The notes beneath the pieces are model-generated. The model was given only the letters and a program-made list of their open reading frames with translations, searched no databases and was not told where the DNA came from. 64,000 nt of DNA, taken from Spirochaetales bacterium Spiro_05 (GTDB lineage: Bacteria > Spirochaetota > Spirochaetia > Sphaerochaetales > Sphaerochaetaceae). The position numbers and the translations under genes were made by a program. This document shows positions 17,133 through 26,255 of the stretch, piece by piece; position 1 is the first letter of the stretch; every line of letters starts with the position of its first letter. The stretch lies in the NCBI GenBank assembly GCA_001603115.1, contig LVBG01000025.1, positions 1 through 64,000 on the forward strand. The letters are read 5' to 3'.

Positions 17133-18161
17133 ATGAGTGCAGCGATAGTACAGGATAGACTGGGATTGGGAATCGATCTCGGAACAGCGAATTTGTTGGT
17201 ATTCCTTGAGAAAAAAGGAATTATATTTGATGAGCCTTCGGTCATTGCCTTCGACAGGGAGTCTGGCAAGATAGTAGCGGCAGGGGAAGACGCCCACAAG
17301 ATGCTGGGAAAAGTTCACTCGAAAATTGCCGTGATCAAGCCACTGCGCAACGGAGTCATCTCCGACATGCGGGCTGCGAAAGCATTGCTGACCTATGTCC
17401 TCGGCAAGGTTGAGAACCTTACCGAAAAAGACATCTCCAAGACAACGTGCGTCATCTGCTGCCCCTCCGAAGTCACCAAAATCGAACGTGACGTCATGAT
17501 CGATCTTGCCACCAAGATGAGCATCACCGATGTCTTCATCGAAGAGGAGATCAAGTCGGGTGCACTAGGCTCGGGTGTGGATATCTTCAAATCCAAGGGT
17601 GTCATGGTCGTCGACATCGGTGGGGGGACCACGGACGTCGGGGTCATCTCATTCGGGGACATCGTGCTCTCACGCACCATCAGGAAAGCAGGAAGCTTCA
17701 TGGACGATGAGATCTCCAAGTATGTGAAGAAAACCCAGAGTGTCGAGATTGGGGAACTGACATCCGAAAAGATGAAAATCGAATTGGGAGACCTCCATGT
17801 TGAAGCGAAAAACATCGTGAACCGCTATGCAGGACGAGATATGGTGAAAGGAATACCCAAGTGGGTCATGCTCTCAACCAACGAGGTCCAATCAGTGCTC
17901 ATACCAGTCTTCGACGAGATCGTAAAGCTCATTACCGGTGTCCTGAAGGATACACCGCCGGAACTTTCCGCCGATATCTTCAAAAACGGCATCCTGCTTA
18001 CCGGAGGCTGCTCGATGATCCGAGGCATCGAAGAGTACATACAAAAGCGGATCCAAGTCCCCGTAAAAGTGGTCCACAACCCACTTACGTGTGTTGCAGA
18101 GGGTACGAAGTACTTATTGAAGAATCGCGGAGACTATTTGGTCAATCCGCTTCAACTGTAG
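17133..18161 (+). CDS. MreB-family actin homologue, paralogue 2
   Basis: 342 residues from the ATG at 17133; a TTG two codons earlier is possible but the GGAAGGGG site fits the ATG. Phosphate-1 GLGIDLGTANLLVF, phosphate-2 VVDIGGGTTDVGVIS and adenosine loop LLTGGCSMIRG are all intact. It carries the same EEIKSGALGSG replacement as its neighbours. The C-terminus LLKNRGDYLVNP is shared with paralogue 3 (LLKNRGSYFVKP) but not with paralogue 1, so 2 and 3 may be closer relatives. In the middle (about 210-240) it has an EAKNIVNRYAGRDMVKGIP segment diverged from paralogue 1. Likely co-polymerises with or acts beside the others. Confidence 0.85.
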   Translation: MSAAIVQDRLGLGIDLGTANLLVFLEKKGIIFDEPSVIAFDRESGKIVAAGEDAHKMLGKVHSKIAVIKPLRNGVISDMRAAKALLTYVLGKVENLTEKDISKTTCVICCPSEVTKIERDVMIDLATKMSITDVFIEEEIKSGALGSGVDIFKSKGVMVVDIGGGTTDVGVISFGDIVLSRTIRKAGSFMDDEISKYVKKTQSVEIGELTSEKMKIELGDLHVEAKNIVNRYAGRDMVKGIPKWVMLSTNEVQSVLIPVFDEIVKLITGVLKDTPPELSADIFKNGILLTGGCSMIRGIEEYIQKRIQVPVKVVHNPLTCVAEGTKYLLKNRGDYLVNPLQL

Positions 18162-18173
18162 GAGATTTGCATC

Positions 18174-19223
18174 ATGGCATTTACCATTCGAAAACAAGAG
18201 AAAGAGGAAAAAGGCACTGTTGGGAAGAACATCGGTATCGACCTCGGTACTGCGAATATCCTTGTCTACGTTGAAGGGGAAGGCATCATCACCAACGAAC
18301 CTTCGGTCATCGCCTTCGACTATGAAACCAACGAAGTGATTGCAACAGGGACCATGGCATCAAACATGATCGGCAAAGGCCACCATGGGATAAAGATTGT
18401 GAGCCCCTTGAACCAGGGTGTCATTTCCGACATCGAAGCAACCAAGAAGCTCATCGAGATTTCGCTGCACAAGGTAGAGAACATCAATATCGACATCAAG
18501 GAGTCCACCCTTCTGCTCTGCTGCCCTTCTGAGGTAACCCAGTTGGAACGGGATTCTTTCATGGATCTGGGCAATAAGCTTGGGGTCAAGGATGTATTCA
18601 TCGAACAGGAAGTGAAAGCCGGGGCCATTGGATCCGGACTGGATATCTTCAGCAGCAACGGCTCGATGATCATCGACATCGGCGGGGGATCCACCGACAT
18701 CGGGGTGCTCTCTCTGGGAGACATCGTGGTCTCCGAGTCCAACAGGATTGCAGGAAACTACTTTGACAATGAGATCATGAACTACCTGCAATACAAGCAT
18801 GGCCTCTTGATCGGGAAAAAGTCTGCAGAACGCATCAAAATGGAGATTGGGTCCCTGCGACAGAAAATCAAGAATCCAAGGGAGACCTGGGCGAGCGGAA
18901 GAGATGTGGTTACCGGACTTCCCAAGAAAATCACCATCACAGAAACTGAGATTCGCGATGTGCTGGCCAAGCCATTTGAATCAATTGCAACCATGGTCCT
19001 GAAGGTGCTGCAAAACACACCCCCTGAGCTCTCCTCAGACATCATTGTCAATGGGATCTATATCAGCGGCGGCGGGGCTATGATCGATGGGGTCGATGAG
19101 TTCCTCCATGAACGGGTCGGCATGGACTTCTACATCTCCAAACGCCCGCTCACCGCAGTTGTCGATGGAACAAAACTCTTATTGAAAAATCGAGGCAGCT
19201 ATTTTGTGAAGCCTACCGATTGA
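18174..19223 (+). CDS. MreB-family actin homologue, paralogue 3
   Basis: 349 residues with an N-terminal extension of about 15 charged residues before IGIDLGTANILVY. Phosphate-2 is IIDIGGGSTDIGVLS and the adenosine loop YISGGGAMIDG is closer to canonical MreB. The conserved block reads EQEVKAGAIGSG, so the first glutamate of the pair is followed by glutamine, unlike the other two. The start ATG at 18174 follows the previous stop by 12 bp and has GGAGA. A strong hairpin follows the gene. Three divergent but complete copies in a row suggest each has its own job, as in other bacteria with several MreB proteins. Confidence 0.85.
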   Translation: MAFTIRKQEKEEKGTVGKNIGIDLGTANILVYVEGEGIITNEPSVIAFDYETNEVIATGTMASNMIGKGHHGIKIVSPLNQGVISDIEATKKLIEISLHKVENINIDIKESTLLLCCPSEVTQLERDSFMDLGNKLGVKDVFIEQEVKAGAIGSGLDIFSSNGSMIIDIGGGSTDIGVLSLGDIVVSESNRIAGNYFDNEIMNYLQYKHGLLIGKKSAERIKMEIGSLRQKIKNPRETWASGRDVVTGLPKKITITETEIRDVLAKPFESIATMVLKVLQNTPPELSSDIIVNGIYISGGGAMIDGVDEFLHERVGMDFYISKRPLTAVVDGTKLLLKNRGSYFVKPTD

Positions 19224-19242
19224 CAGATTCCTTGCATCTGCA

Positions 19243-19280
19243 CCTTTCTTCCTGGAAACAGGAAGAAAGGCTCTCTGTTT
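19243..19280 (+). terminator. Strong hairpin after the third MreB gene
   Basis: CCTTTCTTCCTG (19243-19254) and CAGGAAGAAAGG (19259-19270) form a perfect 12-bp stem with a GAAA tetraloop, then CTCTCTGTTTTG. It can end the MreB transcript, or let only part of it continue into the EAL gene that starts 30 bp later. Confidence 0.75.
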
Positions 19281-19299
19281 TGTCGTGAAGGAAATACCC

Positions 19300-20745
19300 A
19301 TGATACATTTGCAACGGTACCATTTTATATTTGCAGCCTTAGGCTTCATCGGACTTGTATGCAGCCTCTTCAATGCTTGCTATCTTGCCAGTGCGTTCTT
19401 CATTGTGTTGTTTCTCTTCTCTACAAGCATATTCTTCTTGTGCTCCAACCTGTCGGAACCTTGGAACCATGCCGGCAGGGCCCTGAAAAAGTGGCTGAAG
19501 AAGTACAATGAAGATTTGGATTCCTTGTTTTGTCTCTCCATCACCATCCATGCACAAGGCGTCTTCCAGTCAAGTGTCGACCGAGAGGAGTTCGAGGAAC
19601 TCTACGAGTATGGGGCTGCTGAGCTCTCACACTACTTTGGAAGCGGCAACATCCAAAGAATCTCACACGCTGAGTTCTTGGTAATCCGCTCATATCCTTC
19701 TGCAAACCTTACGCAGGAGAAGGACAAGCATGAGTACCAGAGCATCGTATGCCAGACCATCGTGCAACGCCTCGAGTCTCGCATCGAGTCTCCCTCCCTC
19801 CCCCCTGTTGCCATAACTATAGGGTGTGCCGGTTCCGGAATCCGCTATCAGGTGGAATCTCTTGAGCAACTTGTGGATCTGGCATATTTCACCGAACAAG
19901 AAGCACAAAGAAGGCGATTGCAATGGCTGGTGGCCGACGCAGTTGTGCGTGCAAAGAAACTGGATATCGATGAGTGCAAACAAGGATTCTTATCAACAGG
20001 CTGGCAGCAAGAGTTCAATCCATTCTTTCAGCCCATCATCGAGACAAGCACAAACATGGTAGTGGGAGTGGAAAGCCTTGCTCGTTGGCAATTGGGAGGA
20101 TTTCGCATCTTGTCAGCCAGCGTATTCAAGGATATTGCCTGCGATTTGCATCACATCACCACCATCGACATCATTATTATCACCAAAACCTTGGAAGCCA
20201 TCCGGAAGATGATGCTCGAGCGCATCGTTCCCTATTCGTTCAAGATTGTGCTGAACATCAGCAATGAAAGCCTAAAAAGAGGATTTGCTGCCAGAATGGT
20301 CTTCTTGGTAGAGCAAGCGGGCATGCATCCAAAGCAGATTGAATTCGATATCAAGGACACAGCCTTGTCAAATCTTGAATCCATGCTTGCAATCAGGGAG
20401 TTGCGGGAGAAAGGCTTTTCAGTCTCCTTGGATGTTTTTACTGATACTGCATTTGACCTGCAGGCGTTTGTCCGCTCGGATTTCGACACCATCAAACTTG
20501 ACTTTTCAGCCTTTTCCCCCCAACTTCAGCAAGTCTATGCAGCATTGTATGACGCCTCAACAAAGCAGGAGATCACGGTGCTTGCAAAGGGAATTGAGAA
20601 CAAGGAGATGTTTGAAGCTGCGATCTTGCTTGGCTGCCCCTATGTGCAAGGAAACTATTTCACCTTGCCAGTGGCAGAGAGCACCTTCAAGGTCTTCATG
20701 CAGAAGTACCAGGATGGACTCGACCTCGAATCGCATCTCGGATGA
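19300..20745 (+). CDS. Membrane EAL-domain protein, probably without phosphodiesterase activity
   Basis: 481 residues from the ATG at 19300 (AAGGAAAT site). Two hydrophobic helices occur at about 7-50, then a ~190-residue cytoplasmic region that may be a remnant GGDEF-like fold, then an EAL domain at ~230-475. The EAL signature is ESLARW, the NIS asparagine and IKLD lysine are present, and the domain ends with QGNYF. However the DDFG motif is DVFT (second Asp lost), AEGVE is AKGIE (Glu to Lys), and the substrate-loop region reads EFDIKD. These changes remove metal ligands needed to cut c-di-GMP, so it may bind it as a receptor. Position right behind three MreB genes suggests a link between c-di-GMP and the cytoskeleton, which is inference. 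Confidence 0.8.
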   Translation: MIHLQRYHFIFAALGFIGLVCSLFNACYLASAFFIVLFLFSTSIFFLCSNLSEPWNHAGRALKKWLKKYNEDLDSLFCLSITIHAQGVFQSSVDREEFEELYEYGAAELSHYFGSGNIQRISHAEFLVIRSYPSANLTQEKDKHEYQSIVCQTIVQRLESRIESPSLPPVAITIGCAGSGIRYQVESLEQLVDLAYFTEQEAQRRRLQWLVADAVVRAKKLDIDECKQGFLSTGWQQEFNPFFQPIIETSTNMVVGVESLARWQLGGFRILSASVFKDIACDLHHITTIDIIIITKTLEAIRKMMLERIVPYSFKIVLNISNESLKRGFAARMVFLVEQAGMHPKQIEFDIKDTALSNLESMLAIRELREKGFSVSLDVFTDTAFDLQAFVRSDFDTIKLDFSAFSPQLQQVYAALYDASTKQEITVLAKGIENKEMFEAAILLGCPYVQGNYFTLPVAESTFKVFMQKYQDGLDLESHLG

Positions 20746-20918
20746 GGAAACAGTCCCGCTCCAACAGGTCCAGCGTACTCCTCATGTCAGCTTACAGAAG
20801 AAGATGGAACATCCACCTTTTTCTCAGTCCTTGTACATGAGAACATGGGTACTGCAATGAAAAGTTGAACGTGTACCGAATCTCGCAGTGCTAGGGTTTC
20901 TGGAGGAGGCGATATCTC

Positions 20919-21950
20919 GTGCTCTTCCCTGTCGATCGGAATAGCATATTCACCTTTTCCGCCGCCCTTGCACATGCTATCATTGCCCCAACCATGAAGT
21001 ATCTCGTCTTCCTCATAGCGATGGCCGCCGGAGTTCCCTTCATCGCAATCGTCTCCTCCCTCACACCCCGACTCAAACGGCTGGCGTTTGCTTTCATGGT
21101 TGTCTCATTCCTCTTCAACTCCATGGCCAGCATCAATTTTCTTTCCATGGAGTACTACCGGGGGCCCGTACGCGGCTTTGAAGTCACGTTTGCCGACCTC
21201 ATCGCCTGGGGCCTTGCCTTGGGCATGATGATACGCACCCCCCAGAAGATTGTCTGGAAACCGCGCTTCACCCTTATTCTGCTGCTCTTTTTCCTCTACA
21301 CCATCTTCAGTCTGGTCCGCGCAGGAAACTCCATCCTTGGCTGGGTTGCCATCTGGCAGTTGGTCCGCATGGGTGCTCTCTACTGGGTGACGGTCAACTT
21401 CTTCAGGACTGAGGATGTCAGCAAGCAAGCAATCCAGTCCTTGGTGGGAGCATACATAGCAAGCGGCATCATCCTTGCCCTCAACACCTTCAAACAGAAG
21501 TATCTGGATGATATCTACCGAGCCTGGGCTTTCTTTGACCACTCGAACACCATCCCATCTTTCGCTCTCATCATCCTCTGTGTCCTGCTCGTCTGGCTCC
21601 TCTACGAAAAGCAAGCATCCCTGATTCACTTCCTGCTTGCCCTCGTTGCGGCACTGGGAACCCTCTTTGCCATCTTCACCACAGGCTCTGAAACTGCAGC
21701 CACAGCCTGCGATTCGCTTGCAATCAAGACCTACAGCGATTGGTTCCTTCCCTCCAAGGAGGAGCTGTCCCTTTTGTTCACCAACCTGGCAAGAACGGGC
21801 AAGGATACCTTCCTGAAAGAGGGATATGCCTATTGGAGCTCCTCATCCTTTGACGCAGAACGCGCTTGGGCACAGGGCTTTTCCAACGGTGTACAAGGCC
21901 GGGTTGAGAAGTCCGAGCTGTTGGTTGTCAGGGCAATACGCGCCTTTTAG
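20919..21950 (+). CDS. Chimera: truncated O-antigen-polymerase-like protein fused to DUF1566 tail
   Basis: 343 residues from a GTG at 20919 with GGAGGAGG nine bases upstream. Residues ~1-258 contain about eight membrane helices, like the N-terminal part of Wzy/O-antigen ligase proteins. The frame then runs straight into a DUF1566-type domain: ATACDS, YSDWFLPSKEEL, YAYWSSSSF and LLVVRAIRAF at the end. The join falls at TTGS, where Wzy proteins normally continue as T-GSRG, so the rest of the polymerase is missing. The result is probably a non-functional deletion product or a new membrane-anchored domain. The stop overlaps the convergent manC-like gene by 4 nt. Confident that it is chimeric, not that it is expressed. 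Confidence 0.7.
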   Translation: MLFPVDRNSIFTFSAALAHAIIAPTMKYLVFLIAMAAGVPFIAIVSSLTPRLKRLAFAFMVVSFLFNSMASINFLSMEYYRGPVRGFEVTFADLIAWGLALGMMIRTPQKIVWKPRFTLILLLFFLYTIFSLVRAGNSILGWVAIWQLVRMGALYWVTVNFFRTEDVSKQAIQSLVGAYIASGIILALNTFKQKYLDDIYRAWAFFDHSNTIPSFALIILCVLLVWLLYEKQASLIHFLLALVAALGTLFAIFTTGSETAATACDSLAIKTYSDWFLPSKEELSLLFTNLARTGKDTFLKEGYAYWSSSSFDAERAWAQGFSNGVQGRVEKSELLVVRAIRAF

Positions 21951-23260
21951 GGAAACGGATACTTGATCTTGTCCTTCACACTGATGTTTTTCCCGTTTTG
22001 CACCTCAATGAGACGAATTTCCGTCTCTGCAAGAATGGTATGGGCAGAACCTGCCTTAAGGTAGACCACATCACCGCTTTTGACAGCACGCCTTGTCCCA
22101 TCGACCACTACTTGCCCGTTCCCGCTGATGAGCGTCCACACCTCATCACGCCGCTGGTGGCTGTGATAGTGCATCCTCTGCCCGGCATTGAGCACCACTT
22201 TGATCGTCAGGCTCTCCTCTCCCACATCCAGGATGCGGTAGCTGCCCCACGACTTCTCGGCAAACATGATGGGCTTGTCAAGTTGTTCAACATAGTGCTT
22301 GATGGAACTCGACTTCTCTCGTTCCGAAACCAGGATTCCCTCAGCACTCGCAGAGATGATCATATCCTTCAAACCCATTGCGAGGATGGGGATATCAAGC
22401 TCATTGACAATGAAAACATCCTCACAGCTCTCATCCATCATCCCCTCACCGACGACGGGTTCACTCATCGCTTCGGTCAGGGTGTTCCAGGTTCCGAGGT
22501 CCTTCCACGTCCCTTCGTAGCGCATCACCTTGATGGCGGATTCCTTCTCTACCACGGCGTAGTCAAAGCTGATTTTTGACAGTGTCTCGTACTTTGCGTA
22601 CAGGTCATGATAGTCGGAGAAATCGATGAGCTCGTGCGCCTTATCCAGGAGATAGCCGAGACGGAAGGCAAACACCCCCGCATTCCAGAGAGCTCCTTCA
22701 GAGAGATAGCGCTTGGCTGTCTCGACATCAGGCTTCTCCTTGAACATCGACACCTTGCTTACCAGATCCCCTGTTTCGGGGATGATGTAGCCGTACTTCT
22801 CGCTTGGATACGTAGGCTTGATGCCAAGCAGCACCAGGTTCGCACTCCCCTGTTTTGCCTGCTGACCTACCCGATCAAGCATGGAGAAGTAGGAGTCGTC
22901 CACAAAGGGGTCGACCGGGCATACCACCACCGCTTCCTCTCTGGCAACCTGCTGCACATCGCTCATGTACGCTGCTGCAAGGGCAATTGCAGGAAAGGTA
23001 TCGCGCCGACACGGTTCAACTGAAATCCCGACATCCCTGCCGATCTGGTTGTGGATTGCAGAGACCTGGGTCTTGGAGGTGGCAATGGTGATGGTTGCGT
23101 TGGCGTCCACACTTCTGATCTGGCGATGGACACGCTGGAGCATCGACTCCAAGCTGCCGTCTTCACGCTTGAAAACCTTGATGAACTGCTTGGAACGTAC
23201 TTCGTTTGACAACGGCCAGAGCCGTTTTCCCGAACCACCGGACAACAACACGATATGCAT
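21947..23260 (-). CDS. manC: Mannose-1-phosphate guanylyltransferase / mannose-6-phosphate isomerase
   Basis: 437 residues from the ATG at 23260 (MHIVLLSGG; GGAGTGGC site), not the track's longer start. Residues ~1-280 are a nucleotidyltransferase with LLSGGSGKRLWPLS at the N-terminus and the FVEKP-like FKEKPD. The C-terminal ~110 residues are a cupin isomerase domain (GSYRILD, MHYHSHQRRDEVW). The enzyme makes GDP-mannose from GTP and mannose-1-phosphate and may also interconvert mannose-6-phosphate and fructose-6-phosphate. GDP-mannose feeds surface polysaccharide, fitting the polymerase-like fragment next door. It stands alone on the minus strand. Confidence 0.9.
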   Translation of the reverse strand: MHIVLLSGGSGKRLWPLSNEVRSKQFIKVFKREDGSLESMLQRVHRQIRSVDANATITIATSKTQVSAIHNQIGRDVGISVEPCRRDTFPAIALAAAYMSDVQQVAREEAVVVCPVDPFVDDSYFSMLDRVGQQAKQGSANLVLLGIKPTYPSEKYGYIIPETGDLVSKVSMFKEKPDVETAKRYLSEGALWNAGVFAFRLGYLLDKAHELIDFSDYHDLYAKYETLSKISFDYAVVEKESAIKVMRYEGTWKDLGTWNTLTEAMSEPVVGEGMMDESCEDVFIVNELDIPILAMGLKDMIISASAEGILVSEREKSSSIKHYVEQLDKPIMFAEKSWGSYRILDVGEESLTIKVVLNAGQRMHYHSHQRRDEVWTLISGNGQVVVDGTRRAVKSGDVVYLKAGSAHTILAETEIRLIEVQNGKNISVKDKIKYPFP

Positions 23261-23361
23261 ATGCCACTCCTTACCCTCATGATAGGCCATAGGAGGCATG
23301 GCGCAAAGCCATAATCTTCAGATTGTGCGCAAATCCGGGGCCATCATGGCATGACAACACC

Positions 23362-23387
23362 CTCCCCTGCATTCGGTTGCAGGAGAG
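23362..23387. terminator. Hairpin between the lipoprotein and manC genes
   Basis: CTCCCCTGCA (23362-23371) pairs with TGCAGGAGAG (23378-23387) with one wobble. It lies just past the 3' end of the minus-strand lipoprotein gene. There is no long T-run, so it is only a possible terminator or processing stem. Confidence 0.4.
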
Positions 23388-23414
23388 GATGCACCGCAAG
23401 CTGTGTCAGCATGC

Positions 23415-24056
23415 TTACTTGTAGGATCCGGTCAGCGTAAACGTACCGTTGGGCAGGATGTAGGAGAGGCCCATCTTCTCATAATCGAAAACAGCCCAGG
23501 TGAAGATGCCCCCGACCTTGCCGTTTGCATGGACTTTCAATCCAGGCGCATCCTTAAGGACCCAGTTCATGGCAATCTCTGCTCCAAGCAACGAGCCGTC
23601 GATCGTCCCGTTCGCCTGCAGCGTTGCCACCACCTGCATCTGCTGATCTACAATCTGGATGACGCTGTGATTGGAGCCTGAAAGCTCAGCAGTCTGTGGG
23701 TCGAGGTTGTAGTTGGTGACGTTGTTCATGACAACAAACTTGCCGTCAAGCAGATCCCAATCCGACTCGATGACCCCACCGAATGACTCGTACGGGAAAC
23801 TGTACAGTGTCTCTTCGACGGTCTTGTAGTGGTTGCTGTTGCCCTTGCGCTCAGTCACTACACTCTGATAGTCCTGATAGAGGTTCACCACTGCGGTGAA
23901 GGAGGTGGGCTTGTTTTGTTTTGCAGCTCTGGAAGAGAGCTCCTCGGTCTGTACCGCACTGCGGGAGAATGCCGATTCAGTCAAGCTCATATCACAACTG
24001 GCAAAGAGAACCATCATCAGAGCCAGGACGCCTAAGACACGCACTACATGTTTCAT
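23415..24056 (-). CDS. Lipoprotein of unknown function
   Basis: 213 residues from the ATG at 24056 with AAGGA upstream; the track start is 24 codons too early. The signal peptide ends at a lipobox (VLFASC), so the mature protein starts at cysteine 22 or so and is lipid-anchored. The rest looks like a soluble beta-rich domain (TSFTAVVNLYQDYQ, SVIQIVDQQMQVVATL, and a final TFTLTGSYK strand), much like other small spirochaetal lipoproteins. I recognise no family. Divergent from the diguanylate cyclase gene across a 293-bp gap. Confidence 0.6.
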   Translation of the reverse strand: MKHVVRVLGVLALMMVLFASCDMSLTESAFSRSAVQTEELSSRAAKQNKPTSFTAVVNLYQDYQSVVTERKGNSNHYKTVEETLYSFPYESFGGVIESDWDLLDGKFVVMNNVTNYNLDPQTAELSGSNHSVIQIVDQQMQVVATLQANGTIDGSLLGAEIAMNWVLKDAPGLKVHANGKVGGIFTWAVFDYEKMGLSYILPNGTFTLTGSYK

Positions 24057-24349
24057 ACGAATTTCCTTATCCTTATGGTTTTGGTATCCTGCATATTCTT
24101 GCTTGCCCCACCCCCCATTTGTCAACAAAAAACATGCAAAAAGAAAACATGAAAAACACTACTCCGGGGAATGGGATTCCACTTGCACTTCTTCCAAACT
24201 TTTTACGTACATTTTTTCACGATAAATCCTTCGGATAACCTGTGCTGCTAATGACAAATACACCACCTTGCGGTATAAGTACGTAGCGGGAAACGTGACA
24301 GAGTCTCGTCACTTCAACCCTACCTTGCACTTAGTTCGGAGAGGAATGC

Positions 24350-25510
24350 ATGCCCTATTCTAAAATCAGGAAACGCTATCTCTTGCTTCTTCTCCTCCTG
24401 ACGGTGGGCTTTGCTGTCTCTGTACCCACCTACTTCACCTATCGCCGTACCAAGGCAATCCTCCTTGAAGAAATCCAGTCAAATGCACTCAACAGCGCCC
24501 ATGCAATCGCCACGTTCCTCTCAGCGGACATCGAACGGTACCGTCCACTCTCGGAAGCAACCACGCTCATTGAGGGAAGTGAACTCCATCAGACCTACCT
24601 TGGCTACAACAGCCTGATGCGAACGATCAAGGAGAAAAGCGACGCCACCTTCATCTACACTAGCAAGTATCTGGACGACCAGGCCAGCGCCTTCATCCTT
24701 GATGGGGAAAAGAGCGGTACCGTACTCTTCTCCCCCTTCGGCAGCCATGATGGTATGGATGAGGAGGAACTGCACACCTTCCTGACAGGGGAAAGTACCG
24801 TCAGCAACCTGAAAGAAGATCCTGAATGGGGAACCTACCTCTCCGCGTACGCCGCCATCATCGACAGTCGTGACCGTAGTGTTGTCGGTCTGGTAGGAGT
24901 CGACTATTCTGAGGATCACTTCGACCAACTGACCTCTCGCTTTGCACTGCTGCTCAACTTCAGTTTCGCCATTTTTACCTTAGTGACAGCCTTAGCGCTG
25001 TATGCTGCAATTCTGACGATCCAAGACCACTCCGGCTTGGATGAACTGACAGGTCTGGGCAATAAGCGCGCATTCAACCGTACACTGCATCTGATCATTG
25101 CAGAGGCGAAGAAGCGCAATCAGCCTTTCGTGCTCTGTATGCTTGATATCGACTGTTTCAAATCCATCAATGACTCCTATGGACACCCAGTCGGAGACTT
25201 GGTTTTGCAAAGCATGGGAAAGGCCTTGTTGGACCTCACCCAAAGAAACCGCAGTTGTTTTCGCATCGGTGGTGATGAGTTTGCCCTTATTCTCCCCTCC
25301 TCAAGCCGGTTGCAGGCAGTACAAGCCAAGCAGGAGTTGTGCAACCACTTCAAGCATCTGGACATTCCTTCCTTACAAGATCGCAAGGTAACGGTGAGCA
25401 TCGGAATAGGTGAGTGGGTTACCGGCATCACCGCAGAGACGCTGGTAAGCTATGCCGACAAAGATCTGTATGAGCAGAAGCGCAAGAAGGCCTGTCCCAC
25501 CACCCCATGA
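24350..25510 (+). CDS. Membrane diguanylate cyclase (Cache-like sensor + GGDEF), paralogue A
   Basis: 386 residues. One helix at ~10-28, an extracytoplasmic sensor of about 175 residues ending in VVGLVGVDYS (a Cache/PAS-like strand), a second helix at ~205-225, then a GGDEF domain. The active site GGDEF is intact (FRIGGDEFALIL, about 306-317) with LDIDCFKSINDSYGH upstream, so it should make c-di-GMP from two GTP. The RxxD inhibitory site five residues before GGDEF is not present (QRNR). Start ATG at 24350 with GGAGAGG. Same architecture and clear sequence kinship with the gene at 29625. Confidence 0.9.
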   Translation: MPYSKIRKRYLLLLLLLTVGFAVSVPTYFTYRRTKAILLEEIQSNALNSAHAIATFLSADIERYRPLSEATTLIEGSELHQTYLGYNSLMRTIKEKSDATFIYTSKYLDDQASAFILDGEKSGTVLFSPFGSHDGMDEEELHTFLTGESTVSNLKEDPEWGTYLSAYAAIIDSRDRSVVGLVGVDYSEDHFDQLTSRFALLLNFSFAIFTLVTALALYAAILTIQDHSGLDELTGLGNKRAFNRTLHLIIAEAKKRNQPFVLCMLDIDCFKSINDSYGHPVGDLVLQSMGKALLDLTQRNRSCFRIGGDEFALILPSSSRLQAVQAKQELCNHFKHLDIPSLQDRKVTVSIGIGEWVTGITAETLVSYADKDLYEQKRKKACPTTP

Positions 25511-25517
25511 TGGGGTA
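25503..25517 (+). terminator. Short hairpin overlapping the stop of diguanylate cyclase A
   Basis: CCCCAT and ATGGGG pair closely around the TGA stop, followed by TATTTCCC; a second hairpin (TTCCC/GGGAA) follows at once. Together they could end the transcript. Weak U-tracts. Confidence 0.35.
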
Positions 25518-25679
25518 TTTCCCAACCATGGGAATATTCCCACCTTCTCTGGAATCAAGTTCTTGAGAATCTTTGCATTTGTAGGGTATTTTTGTTCATA
25601 TCCAATACTTGGCAACATTCCTGCATAGCAAAAGGAGATGAGTATTCATCATGCAATCTCTTTCATACAGGAACTCAGT

Positions 25680-26255
25680 ATGCACATCACATCAAAGAAA
25701 CTTGTCCTGCTCGCCCTTGTGTGCCTCGCACTCTCACCCCTCTCAGCTGCGGTTGCTTGGCAACCGTACCTTGCCTTCGGCTCCGGTGATACCAAAATAG
25801 AAGGAAAGGACGCCCCGTATCTCGAACTTGCCCTCGGAACACCCGTTGGATCGAGAATCAATGCAGAAGCCTTTGTGGCAGCCCAGCCTCTTTCCGGCTT
25901 TCCGTATGCACCCTTCGATGAGAGTGTCACCGATTCAGTGCATGCACTGGCCGTCCAGACTGGCTTCAGGGTCTCTGTCACCCTCTTTGACAATGCAACC
26001 TTCAACCCCATGATGCAGGTATCGGCAGGCCACCTCGCCGTGGCTTCACAAGAGACAGAGGATACCGCCCCGAATATCAACACCTACTTCTCCAGCAGCA
26101 TTGCCAGCGGGTTTGAGCTGAACTTTTTCGACTCGTTCCAGATCATCCTGCTCAGCGGCTACCGCTACAACCCGCATGAAGCTGTTGTCGGCTTGAAAAA
26201 GGATGCACTCTCCTCGCGCTACAGCAGCGTCAGCTTTAGGGCAACGCTCAACTAG
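25680..26255 (+). CDS. Small outer-membrane beta-barrel protein (hypothetical)
   Basis: 191 residues from the ATG at 25680; the upstream ATG at 25638 leaves its AAAGGAG too close. A clear signal peptide (LVLLALVCLALSPLSAAVA) is followed by amphipathic beta-strands (AWQPYLAFGSG, YLELALGTPVG, VTLFDNATFNPMMQVSAGH, SVSFRATLN). Size and pattern suit an 8-stranded barrel. No family recognised. The stop overlaps the convergent PHP gene by 4 nt. Confidence 0.55.
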   Translation: MHITSKKLVLLALVCLALSPLSAAVAWQPYLAFGSGDTKIEGKDAPYLELALGTPVGSRINAEAFVAAQPLSGFPYAPFDESVTDSVHALAVQTGFRVSVTLFDNATFNPMMQVSAGHLAVASQETEDTAPNINTYFSSSIASGFELNFFDSFQIILLSGYRYNPHEAVVGLKKDALSSRYSSVSFRATLN

